Of a DNA stretch of 64,000 nt, positions 46,192 to 54,020 are shown piece after piece; position 1 is the stretch's first letter, and the number at the start of each line of letters is the position of its first letter. Location of the stretch: contig NZ_PKHX01000006.1 in NCBI RefSeq assembly GCF_002848005.1, positions 76,757 to 140,756 of the forward strand, written 5' to 3'. Source of the DNA: Varibaculum cambriense. GTDB taxonomy: Bacteria > Actinomycetota > Actinomycetes > Actinomycetales > Actinomycetaceae. The position numbers and the translations under genes were made by a program. A model generated the notes under the pieces. That model was not told where the DNA came from. It worked only from the letters and a program-made list of their open reading frames with translations, and did not search any database.

Positions 46192-47919
46192 CTATCTAAT
46201 CCAGGCTTCCCCAGCGGCTACTCGCCGCATAGCCAGTTGCCGGCAGGCACCGCGATCAACTTTCCCTTGCAGATCGGTAGGGATTTCATCTACGAGGACG
46301 AGGGCGCGGGGGGCGTGCGCCCGATCCAGTTGTCCGGTAACCAGAGACCGCACCAGCATCGCCAAATCGGTGGACGGTTCGGATTCATCTTCGGTAGGAA
46401 CCGTGGCGCTATGAGGACGATCCCCCGCTTCGGGGCGGTTACGGCTCCCCGTGATCTCCGTTGCCGCGATTTCCATTTGTTCTAAATCGCCGTCTAGATC
46501 CTCCGGTAGAGATACTGGCTGCGCCGGTGAGGCATCCGGAGCCGGGAGGGCAATGTCGCCCTCTTCGCTAGGGTTAGCAGTTCCCCGCGCTACCTCATAG
46601 ATTCCAGCCGGCAGTTCCCCGGTTTCGGCGGCGGCCACCACATCCACTTTGGCGCCGCGAATCTTCGCCGCCATCGCGGCCATCGCGGCTTCCAAGGGAG
46701 TTAGCTGCGGTTCTGCTTCCTCTTCCGTAGGCAGCCCGGCAAGTTCCCGCACCCGCTCCGGATCAACTTTTACCGGTTTTAACTGAGGAAATAGCGGCTT
46801 ATCCTCGGTTTTGACCTCCAGGTTATGCCGGGGGTTAAGCAGCTCCTCGGCAACATCGGGTGCCGGCTTAATGACTGCAGTAACCAGAGACCCCCACTTG
46901 GGATCTGGCACCCCCACCACTACCACCTGCGCTACCTGCGGTAGATCCTGGATTACCCGTTCCACCAGGGAGGCTTGAATATGCACGCCCGCAGTGGCGA
47001 TTACATCGCGCATTTTTCCGTCTACGACTAAACGCGGCCCGCGCATATGACCCGCGTCTTTGCTGCGCAGCCAACGCCGCCGTCCGCGTGATACCCATTC
47101 CACCTGTCCGGGTTCACCCAGATAACCGGCCATCATACAGATCCCAGATAGCCAAATCCGATCCCCGATAGTGGCCACGTGAACTCCGGCGACTGGTTTA
47201 CCATCCAGCACGCACAGTCCGCACGATTCGGGGATTCCGTAACCGGGAATAATCTCAAGTCCGGCTTCTTTTGCGGCGCGCACCAAACGATCATGACTAG
47301 TCAAACCGGTAACTATCAGCATCGACACCTCGTTAAGGGCAGCGCGCTGGGCAGGAGGAATTTCCAGGAGCTCGGTGAGTTGCTCCTTAGTGATTTGCAT
47401 ATAGATGGGAGCCTGATCTTTTTCGCTGCGATCTTGTGCCCTTTCTACCGCCCGCACCATCTCGAGGGCGCTGGCCGGGGCGGTTTTAGCAGCGATTATG
47501 GGCGGAATATTTACCGCGATGGCTCGTGCCAGGGTCATAATGCCGTCAATCTCGGTGACCGGAGCGGTAAGAATCCAGCGTCCTGGCCTCCCTACCGCGG
47601 AATTAACTGCTTCCGCCATAGTTTTGATGCTGAGTTGCGAGTAACAAATAACGGCGCCACCTGCTGGTGCCGGCAAGGCTAAGATCGCTGATTCTGGCAC
47701 CTTCCGCTTGCGGGTTTCATAGTCCGCCAGTCCCCCGGGGCGACCTGCACCTTTGGGAAAGGGGAAAAGCACCCCCGGTTTCTTCAGACGAGCGCGATTG
47801 AGATTGGGGGATAAGCCTTCGTCCCCTCCCATTTGTTTAGCTAGCGCGGAAAGCAAAGTGGAGACATCTGCCGAAGAATCAGCTATCGGCAGGTAATGAA
47901 AAGGAGAAAAGATTTCCAT
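46192..47919 (-). CDS. Divergent MenE-like acyl-CoA synthetase (AMP-binding enzyme)
   Basis: This 575-residue protein has the ANL-superfamily C-terminal elements: GYGIPESCG (about 227-235, in place of YGMTE), a core around residues 300-320 (VDGKMRDVIATAGVHIQASL), and a terminal GKVDR with the catalytic Lys at about 556. The normal phosphate loop (TSGSTGxPK) is not recognisable; the equivalent position reads VICYSQLSIKTM. A low-complexity acidic insertion (about 360-535) splits the C-terminal domain. In a cluster with menA and menG the parsimonious role is o-succinylbenzoate-CoA ligase. The missing loop makes catalysis uncertain, and it may have another role. Confidence 0.6.
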   Translation of the reverse strand: MEIFSPFHYLPIADSSADVSTLLSALAKQMGGDEGLSPNLNRARLKKPGVLFPFPKGAGRPGGLADYETRKRKVPESAILALPAPAGGAVICYSQLSIKTMAEAVNSAVGRPGRWILTAPVTEIDGIMTLARAIAVNIPPIIAAKTAPASALEMVRAVERAQDRSEKDQAPIYMQITKEQLTELLEIPPAQRAALNEVSMLIVTGLTSHDRLVRAAKEAGLEIIPGYGIPESCGLCVLDGKPVAGVHVATIGDRIWLSGICMMAGYLGEPGQVEWVSRGRRRWLRSKDAGHMRGPRLVVDGKMRDVIATAGVHIQASLVERVIQDLPQVAQVVVVGVPDPKWGSLVTAVIKPAPDVAEELLNPRHNLEVKTEDKPLFPQLKPVKVDPERVRELAGLPTEEEAEPQLTPLEAAMAAMAAKIRGAKVDVVAAAETGELPAGIYEVARGTANPSEEGDIALPAPDASPAQPVSLPEDLDGDLEQMEIAATEITGSRNRPEAGDRPHSATVPTEDESEPSTDLAMLVRSLVTGQLDRAHAPRALVLVDEIPTDLQGKVDRGACRQLAMRRVAAGEAWIR

Positions 47920-48077
47920 CGCGACTTCCTGAAAGTTAAGTAATGTCGAATGCTATTCTAGCCTGTCATTAGCTTCGAGTTCTTAAAACTTCGTAACCCA
48001 AGATACGCATAAAGCTACAGCCTGTGGCATTTTATGACCTGTAGCACATAAAAAAGATTAGGCTTCTTCCATCTTTT

Positions 48078-48086
48078 TGCTATACT
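48078..48086 (+). promoter_or_regulatory. Extended -10 promoter for the intergenic RNA locus
   Basis: TGCTATACT at 48078-48086 fits an extended -10 (TGnTATAAT type). It points rightward, away from the menE-like gene and into a stretch with no open frame but several hairpins. The -35 region (about 48058-48063, TTAGGC) is weak, as is usual for extended -10 promoters. A start near 48092 is inferred. Confidence 0.5.
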
Positions 48087-48091
48087 TATAG

Positions 48092-48285
48092 GAGCCGGTC
48101 GCTCCGGCTATTTTAGGGGAACGTGTGTCAAGATAACCCCTAAACTACAACCTAGAGTCGGTTCCGCATTAGCGCAGGAGGGAGCGCGTGGAACCGACTC
48201 TAGGCATTTAAGCTCCCTTATCATTTAGCCGGGAGGCGTCCTATTGTCTTCCGATCAGGGTGCACTTGCTGCGAGGGCGCCTTTC
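48092..48285 (+). ncRNA. Putative structured RNA, unclassified
   Basis: In 419 bases without a gene, successive stems are found: AGCCGG 48093-48098 with CCGGCT 48104-48109; TTTAGGGG 48112-48119 with CCCCTAAA 48137-48144; a 15-bp stem CCTAGAGTCGGTTCC (48151-48165) with GGAACCGACTCTAGG (48190-48204); and AGGCG 48234-48238 with CGCCT 48278-48282. The apex of the long stem has GGAGGGAG, which resembles a ribosome-binding-type sequence. No coding frame was seen. I did not recognise it as tmRNA, 6S, RNase P, SRP or a riboswitch. Strand and ends are inferred from the promoter-like sequence. Confidence 0.5.
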
Positions 48286-48338
48286 GACACTAACTCACAG
48301 ATCACGACAGTCGACCTATGGTCACTACTTAATCTGCG

Positions 48339-49184
48339 CTAATCCAGTAAGATCTCTGCTACTTGGGATAATACCTGGGAGGCGCCACCAGACACCCGCA
48401 CGTCCGCAAGAGAATCAGCGGCAGTCGACCCGCGGTTGATCACCGCTACCTTGGCGCCGGTCCCCCACGCTTCCCGCAACACCCATAGTCCGGTCAGCAC
48501 CGCCAGGGAGGTTCCTACTGCCAATACCACGTCGGCTTCTCGCGCCGCCGCGAAAGAACGATCCATCGCTTCACCTGGCAAGGCTTCCCCGAAAAAGACG
48601 ATTCCCGGTTTAATAATCCCACCGCAGCGCGGACAAGACAGCAGGTTAAACTGGCAAGCACGTGCGGCCTGCTCATCGGCTGCGGCTAGCACTGCCACGT
48701 TTTTGGGGTCGGGATCGTCTTTTACGTCCGGATTGAGCTTACGTAGCTCCTGGTCAATATGTTCGCGCGAAAACACTGCTCCGCAGCCTAGGCATTGGAC
48801 TTCTTCGAAAGTCCCGTGCAGCAGCTGCACATTCTTACAACCCGCTTTGCGGTCTAAGCCATCTACGTTTTGGGTGGCGATACAGTTAATCAGCCCCGCC
48901 TCCTCCAGACGCGCTAAAGCTTGATGCCCCGGGGTAGGCTGCAGCCGCGCTACCGTTTTCCAGGTTTCTTGATTACGCCGCCACACCCATTTTTGCCAAT
49001 AAAGCTCGCCTAAGAACTGATCCATATCGACAGTGGGCATCCCGGAAGAACCGGTGCCGCGATAATCGGGGATTCCCGCATCGGTGGACATGCCGGCTCC
49101 CGCGACCACAATCGTTTTCTTCCCCGCCATCAAATCCGCTATAGCCTGGGCTCCCGCTTTTTCTTCCTCAATGAACTCGCTCAC
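48339..49184 (-). CDS. NAD-dependent protein deacylase (Sir2 family)
   Basis: This 281-residue sirtuin has GAGMSTDAGIPDYRG (NAD site), TQNVDGLDRKAG with Asn/Asp, the catalytic His in QLLHGTFEEVQC, and four zinc Cys as CLGCG and CPRCGG. An insertion of about 30 residues between zinc pairs (HIDQELRKLNPDVKDDPDPKN) and the PGIVFFGEALP block are typical of this group. It removes acyl groups from lysine and forms O-acyl-ADP-ribose. The SirTM class is not supported, since it is not adjacent to a macrodomain gene. Confidence 0.9.
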   Translation of the reverse strand: MSEFIEEEKAGAQAIADLMAGKKTIVVAGAGMSTDAGIPDYRGTGSSGMPTVDMDQFLGELYWQKWVWRRNQETWKTVARLQPTPGHQALARLEEAGLINCIATQNVDGLDRKAGCKNVQLLHGTFEEVQCLGCGAVFSREHIDQELRKLNPDVKDDPDPKNVAVLAAADEQAARACQFNLLSCPRCGGIIKPGIVFFGEALPGEAMDRSFAAAREADVVLAVGTSLAVLTGLWVLREAWGTGAKVAVINRGSTAADSLADVRVSGGASQVLSQVAEILLD

Positions 49185-49403
49185 GTTTTGCCTCCCGCCC
49201 TCAGATTACCCCGTTTAGAGGCAGATTACCGCGGATGCCACCAGCCTTAACAGGTCGCGCCCTTTCCCATAATCCCCAAACTTTGCTGGTTAACTGGGGA
49301 AGTTTTAGCTATTGTCAATAGAAGTAACCTATTTGCCTGCTAACCCCGCTACAATTGGGGAAGGCAATTTAGATGCCGTCTGCAAGAAAGGAAGGGCACC
49401 GCC

Positions 49404-49694
49404 GTGAGGCCAGTACATATTCTGATTCTGCTCCTGGTGTTAATCATTGTTTTTGGAGCCTCGAAACTGCCCGACATTGCCCGCAATATCGGCAAATCTG
49501 CGAAAGTTTTGAAGTCGGAACTTTCTGATCTCAGCGAAGATGACAATACCAAGCAGGTAGCGGCAGGAACTCAGAACCCGCAGATCCCGGCCACTCCTTC
49601 TTCTCAAGCAGCGACGGAAGGTAATGTCCAGACTTCCTCTCCGGAAGTAACTAGCGGACAGTCCGACACTGCGGATCCGCCGGAAACCAAATAG
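49404..49694 (+). CDS. tatA: Sec-independent protein translocase TatA
   Basis: This 96-residue protein has the TatA pattern: a short N-terminal helix (HILILLLVLIIVFGASKLP), the hinge (FGASKLPDIARNIGKSAK) and an amphipathic helix, then a low-complexity tail. The GTG start at 49404 has an AAGGAAGGG ribosome site. It is followed after 12 bases by tatC. Together they form the twin-arginine translocon for folded cofactor-containing proteins, an apt neighbour of molybdoenzyme genes. No tatB is present here. Confidence 0.93.
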   Translation: MRPVHILILLLVLIIVFGASKLPDIARNIGKSAKVLKSELSDLSEDDNTKQVAAGTQNPQIPATPSSQAATEGNVQTSSPEVTSGQSDTADPPETK

Positions 49695-49706
49695 TTCCCT
49701 AACCCG

Positions 49707-50528
49707 ATGCCGGGACAAAAAAAGAACAACCCGCAAGCCCGCATGCGGGTAAGCGAACATCTGATAGAACTGCGCAAACGCCTGCTACTGGCGCTGGCAG
49801 GGATACTTGTAGCCTCGATTGGTGGCTGGTTCTTAGTTACTCCTACCTTGAACTGGATGCAAGCACCGCTGTTGGCCATTACCGAGCAAGCTCCGCAACT
49901 AAACTTTCAGACGATTGGCGCCGCCTTTGATATGCGGATTCAGATTTCGCTTTGGCTGGGAGTATTAATTTCCGCGCCCTGGTGGATTTTCCAAATTGGC
50001 GCCTTTATTGCTCCGGGTTTAAAACGCAAAGAAAAAATCTATATTGTCAGTTTTGGTTTAGTAGGGATTTTACTGTTTAGCGGAGGGGCTCTCTCTGGGA
50101 TATGGGTGATCCCCAAAGCAGTTTCTATCCTTAACTCTTTCACCCCCGACGGATCCTTAATGCTGCTACGGGCAGATTCCTATATCACTTTCTTTATGCG
50201 CCTGGTGCTGGCTTTTGGTCTTTCCTGCTTGGCGCCGGAAATCCTGGTGGCGCTGAACTTTATGGGAGTAATGAAAGCAAAAACCATGCTGAAAGGCTGG
50301 CGGTGGGCAGTGGTACTAGCCGCGGTGTTTTCGGCGGTCGCCAATCCCCTCCCCACCGCCTGGCCAATGATTTTACAGATGTCGGTATTAATCGGGCTTT
50401 ATCTGTTGGCAGTCGGAATCTCCGCTATCAATGACTGGATTAAATCCGGAGGTAGCCTGCGCTCTCGCTTCGGTAAGATTTTGCGAAAGCGGAAACATTC
50501 CGAGGCTTCCTCCGCTTCTGAGCAATAA
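49707..50528 (+). CDS. tatC: Sec-independent protein translocase TatC
   Basis: This 273-residue protein is the twin-arginine signal receptor, with six helices. The conserved N-terminal motif MRVSEHLIELRKRLLLALAG contains the signal-binding Glu/Arg residues. Loop features FDMRIQISLWLG and the helix WWIFQIGAFIAPGLKRKEK match the family, with Phe/Glu patterns typical of actinobacterial TatC. Start MPGQKKNNPQARMRVSEHLI. A cytoplasmic tail (GGSLRSRFGKILRKRKHSEA) ends the protein. Confidence 0.95.
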   Translation: MPGQKKNNPQARMRVSEHLIELRKRLLLALAGILVASIGGWFLVTPTLNWMQAPLLAITEQAPQLNFQTIGAAFDMRIQISLWLGVLISAPWWIFQIGAFIAPGLKRKEKIYIVSFGLVGILLFSGGALSGIWVIPKAVSILNSFTPDGSLMLLRADSYITFFMRLVLAFGLSCLAPEILVALNFMGVMKAKTMLKGWRWAVVLAAVFSAVANPLPTAWPMILQMSVLIGLYLLAVGISAINDWIKSGGSLRSRFGKILRKRKHSEASSASEQ

Positions 50529-50672
50529 TAATTATTTGTTATCCGCCAGGATTCTCCTGACCTACGCCCTCGGGAAACAAAGCTCTCGCAAAGTATATCT
50601 TCCCTGGTATCGTTAATATTTGAGACGGAGGCGCGACCTTAATCCGGTCGCAGCATGTGAAAGGGGAATCTG

Positions 50673-50945
50673 ATGGCCGGGCACAACAAAAAAGACGACC
50701 CAGAAAAGATGGCACAGATGCATCGCTGGTTAGAACAGGTGCGTGCAAACCTGCAATTGGAGGACAATCCGCTGGAAGCGGTGGAATCTGAACTGCTATC
50801 CCTAATTGGAACGGTAGCGCATGGTCCTTCCCGTCCGGGAGCACCACTCACTGCCTTTCTTGCCGGATATCTTACTGGTCAGGGCGCTGACGCCAAGAAA
50901 ACCATTTCCCAACTGCAAGAACTAGCCGATAACTGGCAAGACTAA
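50673..50945 (+). CDS. DUF6457 protein, likely partner of MobA
   Basis: This 90-residue soluble protein begins MAGHNKKDDPEKMAQMHRWL and contains the DUF6457 pattern (VESELLSLIGTVAHGPSRPGAPLTAFLAGYLTGQG). DUF6457 is often fused to MobA in actinobacteria and is thought to relate to molybdopterin dinucleotide assembly; the link is inferred here. It lies just upstream of moaA, and mobA itself (55961) lacks such a domain. The ribosome site is GAAAGGGG. It is followed 42 bases later by moaA. Confidence 0.7.
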   Translation: MAGHNKKDDPEKMAQMHRWLEQVRANLQLEDNPLEAVESELLSLIGTVAHGPSRPGAPLTAFLAGYLTGQGADAKKTISQLQELADNWQD

Positions 50946-50987
50946 CTACTTAGCATCTGTACACCAGGAATAGAGCCAGGAGGGGTA

Positions 50988-52022
50988 ATGCGCGTCGAAT
51001 CTGGGGGTGAGGAATCTTCGCCTCGGCTACTTGACCATTGGGGACGGGTAGCCGAAGACCTGCGCCTATCGGTTACCGACCGTTGTAACTTACGTTGCAG
51101 TTACTGCCTACCGGAGGACGCCGACACCTGGATTCCCCGTCAGGATTTACTGACTCCGGCCGAGCTCGGCCGCCTTACCCAGGTGGCGCTATCTCTAGGG
51201 ATTCGTAAAGTCCGTTTAACCGGAGGCGAACCCCTTTTACGCCCCGATTTAGCCGAGATTATCCACCAGATTCGCCAGGCGTTCACGCAGGCGAGCCTGC
51301 CTGCTGATATCGCGCTTACTACCAACGCTATCGGTTTAGCTCCCCGGCTAGATTCTCTGGTAAACGCGGGTTTAGGGCGCATCAACATTTCTTTAGACAC
51401 CTTGGATCCCGGCCGCTATCACGCGCTCGCAAAACGCGACCGTTTTCCCGAGGTGGCCACGGCTCTGGAAAAACTACCCGGTAGCGGCCTAGATCCCGTA
51501 AAACTTAACTCGGTGATTTTAGATCAACAGTCCCTAGAGGAAATACCGGATCTAGTTCACTTTGCGCTGCGGCGCGGCTTCCAATGGCGGGCAATCGAGT
51601 TCATGCCGATTGGCCCCTTAGGGGATTCGGCTGCGGTGCGCCCCCACGCTCGCGACATTCTCGCACGCCTGCAGGAAAGTTTTTCGCTCACCCCGATTGA
51701 AACTGACCCGGCGGCTCCGGCGCGCCGTTGGAACGTGGCAGCCGGCAGCGACCATCCTGCCGGGATTATCGGGGTGATTGCCTCCGAATCCGCGCCCTTC
51801 TGCGCCACCTGTGACCGCACGCGCCTGTCTGCTGACGGCAAAGTTTATTCCTGCCTATTTTCTTTATCTTTTGTCGATTTACTTACTCCTCTGCGTCAAG
51901 GTGCCTCTAACGACGAGTTGGCTCAGCTTTGGCTAGCTGCCCAGGCAGCTAAGCCTGCCGGTCACCGCGAAATAGCGGCGGCAGGACGCAGAACCTATTC
52001 CCTCTCTCAGATTGGAGGCTAA
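50988..52022 (+). CDS. moaA: GTP 3',8-cyclase (molybdenum cofactor step 1)
   Basis: This 344-residue radical-SAM enzyme converts GTP to 3',8-cH2GTP with MoaC. The N-terminal cluster motif is DRCNLRCSYCLPED (CxxxCxxC). The C-terminal second [4Fe-4S] site is seen in SAPFCATCDRTRLSADGKVYSCLF. GG motif (RLTGGEPLLRPD) and the Arg-rich GTP-binding region are present, but the protein ends IGG rather than the GG tail seen in many MoaA proteins (REIAAAGRRTYSLSQIGG). The start ATG 50988 has AGGAGGGG at optimal distance. Confidence 0.96.
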   Translation: MRVESGGEESSPRLLDHWGRVAEDLRLSVTDRCNLRCSYCLPEDADTWIPRQDLLTPAELGRLTQVALSLGIRKVRLTGGEPLLRPDLAEIIHQIRQAFTQASLPADIALTTNAIGLAPRLDSLVNAGLGRINISLDTLDPGRYHALAKRDRFPEVATALEKLPGSGLDPVKLNSVILDQQSLEEIPDLVHFALRRGFQWRAIEFMPIGPLGDSAAVRPHARDILARLQESFSLTPIETDPAAPARRWNVAAGSDHPAGIIGVIASESAPFCATCDRTRLSADGKVYSCLFSLSFVDLLTPLRQGASNDELAQLWLAAQAAKPAGHREIAAAGRRTYSLSQIGG

Positions 52023-52025
52023 AGC

Positions 52026-52271
52026 GTGGTTACCGTACGTTTTTTCGCCGGAGCTGCCCAGGCAGCAGGAGTTGATAGCGCTAGTGTTCCGGCAGCTGCC
52101 CACCAAACTTTGCGGGAAATTGCCCAAGCTGCCAGCAGTAACAATCTGGCACCGATTCTAGAGGTTAGTTCTTTCCTAGTAGACGGCGCCCTCGCCGATG
52201 GCGACACCCCCCTAGGTGAATCCGCCACCAACGGACAGCTAGATGTACTTCCCCCCTTTGCGGGAGGTTAG
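52026..52271 (+). CDS. moaD: Molybdopterin synthase small subunit (sulfur carrier MoaD)
   Basis: This 81-residue ubiquitin-fold protein ends in the obligatory Gly-Gly (VLPPFAGG), which is adenylated by MoeB and then thiocarboxylated. The GTG start at 52026 is four bases after the moaA stop. Thr/Val-rich strand TVRFFAGAAQAAG begins the fold. With moaE (reverse strand at 52740) it makes the sulfur-transferring synthase. Confidence 0.92.
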   Translation: MVTVRFFAGAAQAAGVDSASVPAAAHQTLREIAQAASSNNLAPILEVSSFLVDGALADGDTPLGESATNGQLDVLPPFAGG

Positions 52272-52290
52272 AAGTTATCCGTCCGAGTGT

Positions 52291-52398
52291 GCGCGGGGGA
52301 GAAGTTTTTCCTCCCGCCCAAAGAATCGAAAAATGACCAAGTCATTTTTCGATTCTTACGCCCGCCTAGCCTGATCGGATAAAACTTCTCCCCCACGC
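52291..52398. repeat. Nested hairpin element E1
   Basis: Outer arms (52291-52308 and 52381-52398) pair with one mismatch (GCGCGGGGGAGAAGTTTT against GCGTGGGGGAGAAGTTTT). The inner arms AAGAATCGAAAAATGAC (52321-52337) and its complement (52341-52357) pair perfectly with a 3-base loop. It lies directly after moaD in the convergent moaD-moaE gap. Small hairpins follow (TTTCGGT/ACCGAAA near 52410-52424; TGCAC/GTGCA near 52433-52447). It can act as a terminator in either direction, but its nested architecture is repeated by E2. The 468-base gap holds no credible gene. Confidence 0.65.
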
Positions 52399-52542
52399 AG
52401 GGGGGGTGCTTTCGGTTACCGAAAAGGGAGAAATGCACTTAGCGTGCAGGAGCGGATTTATGCCTAGGGATAAATAAAGAACAAAACCTAAATCATCTTA
52501 TACGCACCAGCTCACCGATTTACAACTAATTCTTTTTTCGAG

Positions 52543-52759
52543 ACTGGTCAACCTGTCCCTGCACAAGGGTCACGGCTAGGGAAGGATCAAAGATCAGTAG
52601 CGGGGGAGTAGATTTTCCCGAGTAGGTGCGGTGGGCATAAGAATTCGGAAAACGCCGCTACGTTTTCCGAATTTCTTGGGCAGGAGGGAGAATCTACTCC
52701 CCTGCTCAACTACGACTTTTACCGAGCCAGACCCGGAACTCAGGGACAGTTTGACCAGT
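52543..52759. repeat. MITE-like element with 19-bp inverted ends, containing hairpin element E2
   Basis: ACTGGTCAACCTGTCCCTG (52543-52561) and CAGGGACAGTTTGACCAGT (52741-52759) are inverted repeats with 18 of 19 bases matching. Between them E2 has outer arms 52599-52619 and 52686-52706 (19 of 21 paired; left starts AGCGGGGGAGTAGATT) and inner arms 52639-52654 and 52661-52677 (paired with one bulge). The right end overlaps the last codons of moaE (stop 52740-52742). No target-site duplication is evident. It looks like a miniature inverted-repeat element without a transposase, although a complex terminator is another explanation. Confidence 0.5.
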
Positions 52760-53216
52760 GGTTACTTCCATCGGAGAAGTATTGATCCTTCCAGATCGGC
52801 ACCTGTGCCTTGATCTGGTCAACGATTTCGGCAGTCACTTTGAAGGCGGCGGCGCGATGCGGGGCATCTACCACTACTAGCAGGGCGGTTTCTCCGATTT
52901 CTAGCCGCCCGATCCGGTGGCGTACGAAAACCGCATCCAAACCTGCAGCGTTATCCCCCGCTGCCTCTGGGGAAACCGCGCCCTCGCCCTCGGAAAGGCC
53001 CAGCTCAATCGCGTCCCGGACGGCTTTAAGCAGAAATTTTTCGGCCTCCGGGTGGGCAGAATAGATCAGGTGGGTCACTCCTTGACCACCGTCATGATTA
53101 CGGACGCAGCCGTTAAAGACCACGCGCGCGCCACTAGTGGCCGGAATATCCGCTATCGCCGGGGACGAACTGGGATCTGCCAGGGGTTTTTCTGTAACTT
53201 TTACATCGAATATCAT
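52740..53216 (-). CDS. moaE: Molybdopterin synthase catalytic subunit
   Basis: This 158-residue protein has the core GARVVFNGCVRNHDGGQGVTHLIYSAHPEA, the Lys/Arg active-site residues in DAVFVRHRIGRLEIGETALLV, and the C-terminal IKAQVPIWKDQYFSDGS (quoted motifs are parts of longer runs). It transfers sulfur from MoaD thiocarboxylate to precursor Z. It is on the opposite strand to moaA/moaD, so the moco genes are divided between two transcripts. Its last codons lie in the right arm of the MITE-like repeat, so the C-terminal sequence (NHWSNCP) may have been altered by that event. Confidence 0.93.
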   Translation of the reverse strand: MIFDVKVTEKPLADPSSSPAIADIPATSGARVVFNGCVRNHDGGQGVTHLIYSAHPEAEKFLLKAVRDAIELGLSEGEGAVSPEAAGDNAAGLDAVFVRHRIGRLEIGETALLVVVDAPHRAAAFKVTAEIVDQIKAQVPIWKDQYFSDGSNHWSNCP

Positions 53217-53280
53217 CTATCACCCTCCTGAAGCGCTCTACCGGTATTGTATAAGGCAGTAGCTAGGGGAAAGGACGCGC

Positions 53281-54018
53281 ATGGTTTTTGAACGAGATCG
53301 CCTCACCGCCACTGTGGACGGGATTGGTGAGCGCGGGATTGATTCTTTGCAGGCTGCGCGGATTTTCGTGGTAGGTGCGGGTGGTTTGGGCTCGCCTGCC
53401 CTGGCCTATTTGAGTGCCGCCGGGGTCGGCACCTTGGGTATTTCTGATCCCGATCGGGTCGAACAATCGAATCTACAGCGCCAAGTAATCCACCCGGCCT
53501 CTAGCTTGGGGCAGGTGAAATCGGTGTCAGCCGCAGCTACTGTCCATGCCTTAAATCCAAATGTGCGGGTGCAATTGGAACCGAAGATCACTGCTGATAA
53601 TGCCCGCAGTATTATCGGCGCCTATGACTTGGTGATTGATGCGACTGATAATTTTTCCGCGAAATATCTACTTTCGGATACTTGCGCCGAAGTGGGACGC
53701 CCGCACCTGTGGGGAACTTTAGTAGCGATGAATTTTCAGATTTCGGTGTTTGCCGAGGGACTTACTTTACGGGATCTATATCCGGCGCCTCCGCCCGCGG
53801 GGACTACCCCCACTTCGCGGGTAAATGGCGTGTTGGGAGCGGTTTGTGGGCAGGCCGGATCGATTCTGGCAACGGAAGCTATCAAAATGATTGTGGGAGT
53901 AGGCGAGCCGCTGCTTGGAAAGCTCTTAATCGTCGATGCGGGTAGCGGAAAATGGAATGTGGTGCATTTTGGGAACGCAAACCATAGACAAGCAACGGTA
54001 TCCGGAAAGGATAAATAA
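53281..54018 (+). CDS. moeB: MoeB-like adenylyltransferase without zinc cysteines
   Basis: This 245-residue E1-like enzyme activates the MoaD C-terminus. The Rossmann nucleotide loop is VGAGGLGSPALAYLSAAGVG; DPDRVEQSNLQRQVIH binds ATP; and DATDNFSAKYLLSDTC follows. Typical MoeB has two CxxC zinc pairs near residues 170-250. Here the equivalent reads RDLYPAPPPAGTTPTSRVNGVLG and none of the four Cys remains. Otherwise the fold (GAVCGQAGSILATEAIKMIV) is intact. No rhodanese domain is attached. ThiF is an alternative, but the neighbours point to MoaD. Start ATG 53281 has GGGAAAGGA upstream. Confidence 0.8.
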   Translation: MVFERDRLTATVDGIGERGIDSLQAARIFVVGAGGLGSPALAYLSAAGVGTLGISDPDRVEQSNLQRQVIHPASSLGQVKSVSAAATVHALNPNVRVQLEPKITADNARSIIGAYDLVIDATDNFSAKYLLSDTCAEVGRPHLWGTLVAMNFQISVFAEGLTLRDLYPAPPPAGTTPTSRVNGVLGAVCGQAGSILATEAIKMIVGVGEPLLGKLLIVDAGSGKWNVVHFGNANHRQATVSGKDK

Positions 54019-54020
54019 TT

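Noticed and set aside
48092..48285. tmRNA, 6S RNA or riboswitch
   Set aside because: No tRNA-like ends or tag frame, no long 6S-type hairpin with open bubble, and no downstream gene on the same strand for a riboswitch to control.
52291..52759. Integron attC sites, suggested by the nested hairpins
   Set aside because: No RYYYAAC/GTTRRRY core pair was found in the expected places, and there is no integrase or cassette-like gene nearby.
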